A stretch of 34,777 bases of DNA, taken from Dysgonomonas sp. 511 (GTDB taxonomy: Bacteria; Bacteroidota; Bacteroidia; Bacteroidales; Dysgonomonadaceae). Of this stretch, positions 17,509-24,767 are shown piece after piece (position 1 is the stretch's first letter; every line of letters begins with the position of its first letter). The translations under genes were made by a program, and so were the position numbers. The notes under the pieces were generated by a model that was given only the letters and a program-made list of their open reading frames with translations, was not told the origin of the DNA and did no database searches. Where the stretch lies: NCBI RefSeq assembly GCF_010501105.1, contig NZ_QVMQ01000027.1, positions 1 to 34,777 of the forward strand. Reading direction: 5' to 3'.

Positions 17509-18681
17509 ATGGATTTACCAATTTTCAACTGTATCATCGACGACAACGAAGACGACACCACCGGCATCCTTGCCATGTCGTTTGTCGATTGTCCCGCCAA
17601 CGAAGCCGACTTCGTTGCGCTCAGGCAGCAATCGCAACAAAACCTGCATCTCAGCCGCGACTCTCAAAAACAGATTTTAACAGGCGTAGTGCTGAAACCC
17701 GATCAGCTTATCTATCGTCACAGCCCGCAAACGGGCGACTATTACATTAAGTTCCCGGCCGAACAGATAGAAAAGATTGCACACAAAATGATGCGCACCG
17801 GTATTGCCCTCCATTCTACCACCCATCAGCACCAGACCCCACTCGAAGGCAATTATCTGGCTGAGCTGTGGATAGTAGAAGACCCCGAAAATGATAAATC
17901 GAAAGCCCTTGGTTTCGAAAGCCTTCCCAAAGGAACCCTGATGTGTAGCTACAAGGTATCCGACAATGAGTATTGGCAAAAAGAAGTGATGACCGGCAAT
18001 GTCAAAGGCTTCTCTTTGGAAGGTTTTTTCAACCAGCAACCCGATGTTTCCCACATTAAAAACAAAAAGAATGTAAGAATGAACAAAAAGAAACCTAAAC
18101 AAACCCTGCTCAGGCGCATTGCCCGTATGCTTCTCGATATAGAAAGCGTACAAAAAAGCGATGCAACGGCAAGCGGTACGCCCTATGTGGTCTTCATCCT
18201 TGCCGATGGCAGCGAAGCCTATGTAGATCAGGATGGTTTTGCCACCCTCGATGGCGAACAGATGCCGGCCGGAGAGCACAAGCTGGCAAACGGCAACCTG
18301 CTGGCGATAGACGAAGAGGGGCAGTTTGTAGAAACCCGCGAACAGTCGCAAGACAAGACCCGGCCTGCCGAAGCCACAGCCCCCGAAACACTTAGGCGTA
18401 AGCCAATAAAACAAAAGCTGTCCGATTTTGATCCGAAGACTTCCGAAGCCCTCAAGGCTAAGATTGCAGCTATGCAGCAGACCATCGACGAACTTACAAA
18501 ATCGCTCGAAGAAGCGCAGTCCTTGCTTGAAGATACAAAGGGACAGGTAGAGGAAATGCGCCGCAAAACACCGTCGGCACAGCCCGCAATGCATCTCTCC
18601 GGCAGTAAAAGCGTTTCGGGTATGACTACCGCCGAGCGTCTGGCTGCCGCTCTCAACCAGAGTATCAGCCGCAGGAAGTAA
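17509..18681 (+). CDS. XkdF-like phage prohead protease with scaffold domain
   Basis: This protein matures the phage head by cleaving scaffold and capsid. Of 390 residues, about 1-180 resemble XkdF-type proteases: GVVLKPDQLIYR near residues 62-73, a histidine cluster HSTTHQHQTPLEGNYLAELW near residues 102-121 and GNVKGFSLEGFF near residues 164-175. The serine and histidine are likely catalytic, by analogy with S78-like enzymes. Residues 190-390 are low-complexity and charged, with a coiled coil near 305-350, as in a scaffold. An in-frame ATG at 18079 (residue 191) marks the domain boundary and could start a separate scaffold, as in lambda C/Nu3. It is followed by the capsid gene, the usual phage order. 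No portal or terminase gene precedes it. Confidence 0.82.
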   Translation: MDLPIFNCIIDDNEDDTTGILAMSFVDCPANEADFVALRQQSQQNLHLSRDSQKQILTGVVLKPDQLIYRHSPQTGDYYIKFPAEQIEKIAHKMMRTGIALHSTTHQHQTPLEGNYLAELWIVEDPENDKSKALGFESLPKGTLMCSYKVSDNEYWQKEVMTGNVKGFSLEGFFNQQPDVSHIKNKKNVRMNKKKPKQTLLRRIARMLLDIESVQKSDATASGTPYVVFILADGSEAYVDQDGFATLDGEQMPAGEHKLANGNLLAIDEEGQFVETREQSQDKTRPAEATAPETLRRKPIKQKLSDFDPKTSEALKAKIAAMQQTIDELTKSLEEAQSLLEDTKGQVEEMRRKTPSAQPAMHLSGSKSVSGMTTAERLAAALNQSISRRK

Positions 18682-18712
18682 ATCAATTAGCGAATTCGAA
18701 TATTAGCTGATC

Positions 18713-18729
18713 TGCTAATTTTCAAATCA
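18713..18729 (+). repeat. 17-base repeat before the capsid gene
   Basis: TGCTAATTTTCAAATCA occurs here, 16 bases before the capsid ATG, and again at 19754-19770, 21 bases before the next gene. The surrounding gaps are also alike (TTAGCGAATTCG-type words). The two copies may be shared leader or translation-control sequences, or remnants of a common Bacteroidales intergenic repeat. Confidence 0.6.
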
Positions 18730-18745
18730 TTAAATCAATTTAATT

Positions 18746-19696
18746 ATGGCAAACAATATGTACGACATTTCATCATTAACCTACCAGCCATCGTCTAATA
18801 TGGACTGGTTTACAAAAGCCGTATTTGGCGGTAAACTGATAGAAAAGGGTAAGATAACCCCCATTATCGGCGTAAAAGAATCGACTCAGCTCAACCTTAT
18901 CGACCTTGCCGGCAACATCCTGCAAGCCGATTCGCGCGATTGCTCGTGGACGCCTCAGCAAATGGCTAAGCTCAGCGAAAAAGAACTGAAAGTAAAGACC
19001 TACAAAATCAACCTCGAACAATGTCTCGACGACCTTGAGCGCAAACGTACCATCTGGATGATGGGGCCCGGCGCAAAGAATCAGGAATTGCCCGACACGC
19101 TCGAAGAGGCTACAATGGCTCTCCTTGCAAGCGAACTGAGCAGCGAGATAGAAACTAAGATTTTCAAGGGTGACAGTTCTGCCGATGCCAACGATTTCGA
19201 TGGCGTTACCAAAGTGCTTGCCGACAGTGCCGAAGCCATTAAGGTAAACGGTGTAACCCTTACTAAAGATAATGTATTAGGCGAAATAGAAGCTGCTTTC
19301 TCATTTTTGCCCGAAGATGTAGCTGCAGTAGGGCTCGAAAAAGAAAGCCTCAATATCTACGTTTCGTATGCTACATTGATGAAGGTGAAAATCGCTCTGG
19401 GGGGCGTGTTTGGTACAAATGTGGTGGTAAACCCCAACTTCATAGTAGAAAACGATGTGGTGAAATATCTTGGTGCAGAAATAGTTCCGGTGAAAGGTAT
19501 CGGCGACAACGATATGGTGATAGCCGAAGCCTCTAACTTCCTGTTGGGCACAGACCTGCTGAGCGACCTAGAGGAAATCCGTCTCGGGCAGATGGCTGCT
19601 CCTTACGACAACAAGATATTCATCGATGGGCGTTTGCGTCTGGGTTTCGTCATTCCGTTCGAAGACGAGGTAGTGTTTTATAGCCCGAATAACTAA
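18746..19696 (+). CDS. Phage major capsid protein
   Basis: The 316-residue protein has the look of HK97-fold major capsid proteins of Bacteroidetes phages. It has an N-terminal arm, then TPQQMAKLSEKELKVKTYKI near residues 71-90, a CLDDLERKRTIW segment, a long helix near LEEATMALLASELSSEIETK and the segment FKGDSSADANDFDGVTKVL. A C-terminal beta region with FIDGRLRLGFVIPFEDEVV follows. The family match is by pattern and position: it directly follows a protease/scaffold gene. The frame is intact and codon use is like that of the neighbours, which suggests either long residence or phage from a similar host. Confidence 0.8.
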   Translation: MANNMYDISSLTYQPSSNMDWFTKAVFGGKLIEKGKITPIIGVKESTQLNLIDLAGNILQADSRDCSWTPQQMAKLSEKELKVKTYKINLEQCLDDLERKRTIWMMGPGAKNQELPDTLEEATMALLASELSSEIETKIFKGDSSADANDFDGVTKVLADSAEAIKVNGVTLTKDNVLGEIEAAFSFLPEDVAAVGLEKESLNIYVSYATLMKVKIALGGVFGTNVVVNPNFIVENDVVKYLGAEIVPVKGIGDNDMVIAEASNFLLGTDLLSDLEEIRLGQMAAPYDNKIFIDGRLRLGFVIPFEDEVVFYSPNN

Positions 19697-19753
19697 TCCG
19701 ATAAGCAAATTCGGGAATTAGTAAATGTAAAAATTATATATCATTTGCTAATA

Positions 19754-19770
19754 TGCTAATTTTCAAATCA
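19754..19770 (+). repeat. 17-base repeat before the first small structural gene
   Basis: Identical to 18713-18729 (TGCTAATTTTCAAATCA); the two frame the capsid gene. It lies 21 bases upstream of the ATG at 19792. Confidence 0.6.
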
Positions 19771-19791
19771 ATTAATTAAAAAAAAGAAACT

Positions 19792-20316
19792 ATGTCAGGA
19801 TGTAAATTAACTTCGAAAATCACAAAAGACAATTGTCAGTATTCAGTAGCAGGCGTAAAAGCCATTTATCTGTTCAACTACGACTCCGAAAACAAATGCA
19901 CGCTCGATGCCGACGGTGCTGTAGAAACTATCACTCTTGCCGACAATACATTGAAGGCTTATAAAATAGACTTTGTAGACAATACGGCATCCTTCTCCGA
20001 CGAGTTGGCTGTAAACGGCAATGGCGGTAAGTACCGTACGCACACCGTCAACTTCACCATCGACAATTACAACTATGCCTTGCTCAATCAGGGCGATGCG
20101 CTGAGCCTCGGCAGGTTTACAGTAGTGGTGGTCGACAAGTCGAATAGGGCTATCATACTTGGTCGCAACAACGGGCTTGCAGCCACAGCCTTCAACTATG
20201 CTTCGGGCGCAGCAGAAGCCGATGCTACAGGTTGGACTGTGACTATGGCCGGCACGGAAATAGAGATTGCCCGTTTGCTTGCCAGCGAAAGTGTGGTAAC
20301 TGCTATTACAGAGTAG
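19792..20316 (+). CDS. Phage structural protein, first of a paralogous pair
   Basis: The 174-residue protein is beta-rich and begins with a cysteine-containing N-terminus, MSGCKLTSKITKDNCQYSVA. Then come GVKAIYLFNYD, YRTHTVNFTI and a segment around NRAIILGRNNGL and ASGAAEADATGWTVTMAG. The gene at 20458 shares this order: an N-terminal C-K-L and CQY-G, a central T-Y/K-QQL or HTV strand, then a VDKSNRAIILG-type strand and a G-T-D/A-G-W/Y-T/S-I/V ending. Such proteins follow capsid genes in flavobacterial and Bacteroidales prophages. A tail-tube or head-decoration role is likely but not shown. No tail tape measure is present nearby. Confidence 0.6.
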   Translation: MSGCKLTSKITKDNCQYSVAGVKAIYLFNYDSENKCTLDADGAVETITLADNTLKAYKIDFVDNTASFSDELAVNGNGGKYRTHTVNFTIDNYNYALLNQGDALSLGRFTVVVVDKSNRAIILGRNNGLAATAFNYASGAAEADATGWTVTMAGTEIEIARLLASESVVTAITE

Positions 20317-20337
20317 CGATAATCCGGGCTATTCTCT

Positions 20338-20363
20338 CCTAATCTTCCGGAAGGAGGATTAGG
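20338..20363 (+). terminator. Hairpin with GGAA tetraloop after the first structural gene
   Basis: CCTAATCTTCC (20338-20348) and GGAGGATTAGG (20353-20363) form an 11-base-pair stem closed by GGAA. The single non-Watson-Crick position is a U-G wobble in the + strand RNA and would be a C-A mismatch on the other strand, so the + transcript is the likely functional form. There is no U tract. It may attenuate transcription between capsid-type and fibre genes. Confidence 0.5.
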
Positions 20364-20386
20364 GTACAACCTGTGAGTAAAAAAAG

Positions 20387-20446
20387 ATAATTACTAACAA
20401 ATACCCTCTTTATAAGTCCCCCTTTTTTGGGGGATTTAGGGGGCTG
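20387..20446 (-). repeat. Dispersed C-rich intergenic repeat, copy B
   Basis: Read on the - strand this matches copy A at 11909-11965: CCCCCTAAATCC, GGGGGACTTA and AGAGGGTATTTGTT in the same order. It contains a hairpin, AGTCCCCC (20415-20422) with GGGGGATT (20429-20436), around a six-T loop. It lies directly before the second structural gene. Confidence 0.6.
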
Positions 20447-20457
20447 GTTTAACAACT

Positions 20458-21024
20458 ATGACTTGTAAATTACTGCAAAATATAAAACACGGCTGCCAGT
20501 ACACACCCGGGGGAATCCGTTCGCTTTTCCTTTTGGATATCGACGATTTCGTCTCCTACGTTTTCCGCAGCGATGGGCTGTACAGCGAAGGCTATGCCGA
20601 GAAGATTGTCGCCTTGTCGCAATATACCGAGATAAGCACAGTAGATGAGAGCAACTTTACCGAAAATTACGACAATGGCATCTACAAACAGCAGTTGACC
20701 ACCTTTGTCCGTTCACTCGATGGAGATAAGCTATCTGCATTGCTTACAGCCCGTTCGCATAAATATCTCGTGACCTTTGCCACTATGCAGGGACGTGTGT
20801 TTTCGTTTGGCTCCGATGGTGGGGCGTCGCTTTCCTTCAACCAGCAATCGGGACAGACGGGTGATACATCGGGCTATAGCATTTCCATAACCAAAAACTC
20901 TTTACTCCCACTTATCGAAGTGAGTAAGGATACCAAAAGCTTTGCTCCTCAGTGGATTCTCGACAATGGTGTGTGGAACGACGGCGGATTGTGGACATAC
21001 GATGGAGTTTGGAAAACGATTTAA
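20458..21024 (+). CDS. Phage structural protein, second of a paralogous pair
   Basis: The 188-residue protein resembles the one at 19792 in layout: MTCKLLQNIKHGCQYTPGGI at the start, GIRSLFLLDIDD, YKQQLTTFVRSL, FATMQGRVFSFGSDGG and GQTGDTSGYSISITKN. The C-terminal 30 residues (QWILDNGVWNDGGLWTYDG) are extra and aromatic-rich; the pattern of W-x-W-D resembles tail-fibre attachment ends. It precedes the fibre gene by 19 bases. A tube, decoration or fibre-base role is possible. Divergence between the pair is high, so the duplication is old. Confidence 0.55.
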   Translation: MTCKLLQNIKHGCQYTPGGIRSLFLLDIDDFVSYVFRSDGLYSEGYAEKIVALSQYTEISTVDESNFTENYDNGIYKQQLTTFVRSLDGDKLSALLTARSHKYLVTFATMQGRVFSFGSDGGASLSFNQQSGQTGDTSGYSISITKNSLLPLIEVSKDTKSFAPQWILDNGVWNDGGLWTYDGVWKTI

Positions 21025-21043
21025 CAAAGAAAACAATTATTAT

Positions 21044-23374
21044 ATGGCAAAAATATATATTGATAAAGTACAACTTGGCGATAGCGGAGAGTTGTCGCGC
21101 GACAAGATAAACGAGAACTTCGACCGGATGAACGATTCGGTGGATTCATCGTACAAGACTGTGCAGAAATATGCCGGAAAGATTGCCGAAAAGGTGACTG
21201 ATGTATCGGGGAAAATTGAAGGGTTGGAGCGATTCAAAGGCTATTTCGAAAATGAAAACCTATTGAAAAGCGCTTATCCTGAGCCCAAAGTTGGAGATTA
21301 TGCTTACGTCGGTTCTCCTTTTCCCGGTACGGTATGGATATGCAGGGCAAAAGGGAGGTGGGATGCCGGTGGATACACACCTAAGCAACCTGTAATAGAG
21401 TTGAATGGTTATGCTAAAAAGGATCAGCTTTGGGCTGCGGATGTATTCGACAGGCGGTATTCGCTGAATGGTGATTTTGGCGATTGGAAGTCGACAGACA
21501 ATTGTGAGATTTATGGCGACTGGCAAAATGAAGGTTGCCTTATTCTTTCAGCAAATGAAGGGGACGGTATTAGCATGTCGGACACGATACTTAGCAACAA
21601 CCCCACATGGGTGATGTTTGAAGTGAGAGGCGATGGAGATAACGGATGTTGGCTGTTGTCCAACGGGTTGAACAATTCGGTAGAGGTTCGCCCTCAGGAC
21701 GATTGGCGCACAGTATTTTTTCATTTCGAAGAGGTGGGAAAGTTTTCATTGTTGAAGCAAAGCGGAGGCGAATTGTTTATCCGTAACTTTTATTACGGAC
21801 AGAGGGGTAACTGGGGATATGGCTACATAGGAAAGAGAAGCGAAAATGCATTTTCAGACCTTGAGGACGTGGAAATAAGTAATCCTAAGGATAATGACAT
21901 TACTGTGTTTAGTGGTGGTAAATGGATGAATAGGAGTTTTTTGCGGATGATGGAAAACTTTGGCTTCGAAGTTACCGCTCTCAATTATTTTATCGACAAT
22001 CTCTCATCATTGGGAGTACAGACAGATGCAACCATTTTGAAAGAGGGCTTTAAGCAACTAAACCCTTTTATTCTTGCAAATGCAGAGGCTGTACTTTTTC
22101 CCGGAGCATATAACCCCGGATTGCTATATGGTATGAATCCACGTACCGGAGCTCTGTCGCAATTTTCATTTAGCCGAGCTACAGGTGCAACCGTGTTCGA
22201 TAAGAATTTGGATATGCAGATGGTAGAAGCTGATATGCCGCGTATAGATTTTGGTAATTACAACCGTGAATATCTATCGGGCGACTATTGGCAAATAAAT
22301 GAAAATATACAAGGGTATTACGATAAAACCGGTGTATTTATCCCAAGTGAAAATATAAAATCTATTATAATAGAGGATGTGAACAAAGGGGATAAATTTG
22401 CTGTGAAAAATTTGAGTACGGGAGGAAGACAGGTCGGTATATTAGGTTTTAAGACCGATGGTACGTTTATAGACTTAAATAGCGTTGGCAATAATTATGA
22501 AGATTTGAACCAAGTTGTGAGTATTATTGAGGGTTTCTTTACTGTACCCGAAGGTATTTACAAAATAGCAATATCTACGAACGTTGGAGGCTCTTTCCAA
22601 TCATACCCTTACTACTGCTACAAATTTAAAGATGCGTTAGGTACTGCAAAAATCCTTATAGAAAAAGAAGCAACCAATCTTGCAGACTATAGCACAATAT
22701 CGGATAAACCTACTGGAATCTATGGCACGTATATCAAGGAAATAGGCACGCTTAATTGGTTTAACTTTATCCTTAATGGGGTGAGATACCCCATTATAAC
22801 AGACCCCAAAACATACTATATGTACAGGGGCTTTTCAGATTGGAATGTAGGGGATGTGTATAGATATTCGGTATATACTAAATTGGAGAATAACGAGAAA
22901 CCTAAAATTCTTAATATTCAAAATATAAATTATGATGCAGGTTGGAACTTTGGTGGTGGGTCTGCCCGTAATAATTCCCCTGTTACAGATAATCTGAAAG
23001 ATAATATCTACCGGATAGGTAATAATATCAATGTTGTTACTACCCCAATCAATACAGGTCTTATGAAATATGGCAGTAATCGTCAACTTTCCGACATGTT
23101 AATATCAGGTGTACAGATAGAAAAAGGTGGTATTTCGACATCTTATATTCCTACGACCGATAGTCAGGTTACCCGTGCAGCCGACCTTTTATCTTACACT
23201 TTAACAAACCCGTGCTCCATCTATCTGAAAACGACCAAACAAAACGTCGTCCTCGAAAAGCCTGCCGGCACATGGAATATTCACGAAGACCTCGACAATG
23301 AAGGCATTCTGCAACTCGCAGTATTCGACCGCATTATTATTCGTGCAAAGAGAGAGAAGAACTCGACAATGTAA
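21044..23374 (+). CDS. Phage tail-fibre/receptor-binding protein, apparently frameshifted
   Basis: I place the start at the ATG at 21044 (776 residues); the frame is open to 20942, but that part overlaps the upstream gene. Residues 1-60 are helical and likely attach to the tail. FKGYFENENLLKSAYPEPKV and GDYAYVGSPFPGTVW (near residues 65-103) are typical of Bacteroides phage fibre bases. A module from about residue 349 (LFPGAYNPGLLYGM) runs through FSFSRATGATVFDKNLDMQ and a beta-rich, carbohydrate-binding-like region to SYIPTTDSQVTRAADLLSYT near residue 700. The same module occurs twice in the gene at 24760. The frame ends at a TAA at 23372, but coding-like sequence continues in the -1 frame to 23601, so the C-terminus is probably displaced by a one-base deletion. 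Confidence 0.75.
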   Translation: MAKIYIDKVQLGDSGELSRDKINENFDRMNDSVDSSYKTVQKYAGKIAEKVTDVSGKIEGLERFKGYFENENLLKSAYPEPKVGDYAYVGSPFPGTVWICRAKGRWDAGGYTPKQPVIELNGYAKKDQLWAADVFDRRYSLNGDFGDWKSTDNCEIYGDWQNEGCLILSANEGDGISMSDTILSNNPTWVMFEVRGDGDNGCWLLSNGLNNSVEVRPQDDWRTVFFHFEEVGKFSLLKQSGGELFIRNFYYGQRGNWGYGYIGKRSENAFSDLEDVEISNPKDNDITVFSGGKWMNRSFLRMMENFGFEVTALNYFIDNLSSLGVQTDATILKEGFKQLNPFILANAEAVLFPGAYNPGLLYGMNPRTGALSQFSFSRATGATVFDKNLDMQMVEADMPRIDFGNYNREYLSGDYWQINENIQGYYDKTGVFIPSENIKSIIIEDVNKGDKFAVKNLSTGGRQVGILGFKTDGTFIDLNSVGNNYEDLNQVVSIIEGFFTVPEGIYKIAISTNVGGSFQSYPYYCYKFKDALGTAKILIEKEATNLADYSTISDKPTGIYGTYIKEIGTLNWFNFILNGVRYPIITDPKTYYMYRGFSDWNVGDVYRYSVYTKLENNEKPKILNIQNINYDAGWNFGGGSARNNSPVTDNLKDNIYRIGNNINVVTTPINTGLMKYGSNRQLSDMLISGVQIEKGGISTSYIPTTDSQVTRAADLLSYTLTNPCSIYLKTTKQNVVLEKPAGTWNIHEDLDNEGILQLAVFDRIIIRAKREKNSTM

Positions 23375-23601
23375 TCAGTTTTAAAGGCAACTACTACGAA
23401 GACAGGGATATACTGATAGACGTAGTAGGCAAGGTAAACCTCAATCCCCCGATATTGCTCGAAGAAGGCGAAGAAGATACCCGCGAACCCTTATGGTCCG
23501 ATTTCCTTTTCAATGTGATATTCAAAACAGAAAAGAAAGCCGGGCTGTTCGAAGCATTCAGCCACGAAACACCAAAGACACCATATCGCAAATTCCTGTA
23601 A
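23344..23601 (+). pseudogene. Orphaned C-terminal part of the fibre gene in the -1 frame
   Basis: This frame is open from just after a TGA near 23300 to the TAA at 23599-23601 and encodes about 85 residues, including EELDNVISFKGNYYEDRDIL and REPLWSDFLFNVIFKTEKKA. There is no ATG, and the only in-frame alternatives (TTG near 23454, GTG near 23515) would lose most of it. It follows the end of the fibre gene's main frame without a gap and precedes the holin by 13 bases. The most likely cause is a one-base deletion between about 23300 and 23370, or a sequencing error. A canonical XXXYYYZ slippery site is absent, so programmed frameshifting is less likely. Confidence 0.65.
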
Positions 23602-23614
23602 AACGATAAAGCCT

Positions 23615-24124
23615 ATGGAACGTATATTAGAAAAATTGTCGTGGCTGGGCAATGTACAGGCATTGCTCGTAAGCCTGTTTGGAATGGCGGCGGCGTATTT
23701 CGACAGCACCATCACATTTATGTATGCGCTGTTTGCAGCATTCGCATTTAATATACTTGCCGGAATGCGCGCCGATGATGTGAGCCTCTCGCGTTGGAAG
23801 AATTTTAAGAAAAAGAAGTTTAAAGACAGCCTTATCGAACTATTCATTATTGTTGGTATTACCTATATACTGAAAGGTATAATGGATCTGATGGTTCACA
23901 ACGAGAAGAGTGTGTATGCCGTGCAGGTGCTTACGTGGATAGCTCTCTATTATTATCTGCGCAACGGACTTCGCAACCTCTCTAAAGCCTATCCTGCCCA
24001 TTTGTGGATAAAAGCTGTATATCATTTGGTTAGCTTCCAGTTTGCGCAGATGATGCCCGAAAGCGTCAGGCAGGCAATAAACCGCACAAAAGAGGAAACA
24101 GAAAAAGATGAGGAAGATAAATAA
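23615..24124 (+). CDS. Phage holin-family membrane protein
   Basis: The 169-residue protein has hydrophobic segments near residues 10-30, 32-50, 70-90 and 95-112. The C-terminus is charged and soluble (INRTKEETEKDEEDK). This matches the layout of holins found beside amidases in Bacteroides prophages. Holins form membrane lesions that release the endolysin. The gene overlaps the amidase gene by 17 bases, which suggests translational coupling and confirms the lysis pairing. I infer the role from topology and context; the family assignment is by pattern only. Confidence 0.7.
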   Translation: MERILEKLSWLGNVQALLVSLFGMAAAYFDSTITFMYALFAAFAFNILAGMRADDVSLSRWKNFKKKKFKDSLIELFIIVGITYILKGIMDLMVHNEKSVYAVQVLTWIALYYYLRNGLRNLSKAYPAHLWIKAVYHLVSFQFAQMMPESVRQAINRTKEETEKDEEDK

Positions 24125-24515
24125 AATAATCATTCATTGCTCGGCTACCCGCCAAGGCGAACATTTCACCACCGATGATATAGACCGTTGGCATCGTGCG
24201 CGCGGTTTCCGCAAGATTGGCTACCATTTTGTTGTCTATCTTGATGGTAGTGTGCATCCGGGGCGAATGCTCGAAGAGGTAGGAGCGCATACTGTAGGTC
24301 ATAATACCTATTCTGTAGGTATATGCTACATCGGCGGAACAGATGCCGAGGGCAATCCCAAAGATACACGTACCGACGAGCAGAAGATAGCCTTGAGGGC
24401 GATCGTAGAAACTTTACGTTCTGCTTTTCCCAATGCTGCTGTACATGGGCATTGCGAGTTTGCAGCAAAAGCCTGCCCGAGTTTCGATGTAAAGAAAGAA
24501 TTTGAGAATCAATAA
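24108..24515 (+). CDS. N-acetylmuramoyl-L-alanine amidase (endolysin)
   Basis: This enzyme cuts the bond between MurNAc and the peptide stem in peptidoglycan. The 135-residue protein is T7-lysozyme-like. Zinc ligands are H10 (IIIHCSAT), H115 (HGHCEFA) and C123 (KACPSFDV); the H-to-C spacing of 8 equals that of T7 lysozyme. It also has GAHTVGHNTYSVGICYIGG near residues 62-80. It has no signal peptide, so export depends on the overlapping holin. All catalytic residues are intact, which suggests that lysis remains possible. Confidence 0.93.
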   Translation: MRKINKIIIHCSATRQGEHFTTDDIDRWHRARGFRKIGYHFVVYLDGSVHPGRMLEEVGAHTVGHNTYSVGICYIGGTDAEGNPKDTRTDEQKIALRAIVETLRSAFPNAAVHGHCEFAAKACPSFDVKKEFENQ

Positions 24516-24533
24516 TCTAATAAATAAAAAATT

Positions 24534-24767
24534 ATGCTGACAATCACAACCAATACAAAGAGCATCTCGTTCGAAAAGGACGGGCAAACCTACCAACGTG
24601 CCTACAATTCGATAGAATACAATATTGCAGGCGATACGGCCGTATTTCTGCAAGGAAGCAGCAAATCGGTCTTGTTTTCCGAAAAGATAGGAAATATTTC
24701 AGTCAACACACAACCCGTCAACGCAGGAAATGTAAACGAAATACTCAGCGAGGCTCTTTTTGTCTAG
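24534..24767 (+). CDS. Small phage-linked protein of unknown function
   Basis: The 77-residue product is beta-rich and begins MLTITTNTKSISFEKDGQ. No family is recognised. It lies 18 bases after the amidase gene and overlaps the possible TTG start of the next fibre gene by 8 bases. It has no membrane segment. A fibre-trimerisation or accessory structural role is a guess from position. Confidence 0.5.
   Translation: MLTITTNTKSISFEKDGQTYQRAYNSIEYNIAGDTAVFLQGSSKSVLFSEKIGNISVNTQPVNAGNVNEILSEALFV

Noticed and set aside
17677..18594. Long open frame on the - strand inside the protease/scaffold gene
   Set aside because: Composition typical of a reverse-strand shadow; the + frame has family motifs.
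23300..23372. Programmed -1 frameshift in the fibre gene
   Set aside because: No XXXYYYZ heptamer in the reading frame of the overlap and no evident downstream pseudoknot; a one-base deletion or sequencing error explains it more simply.
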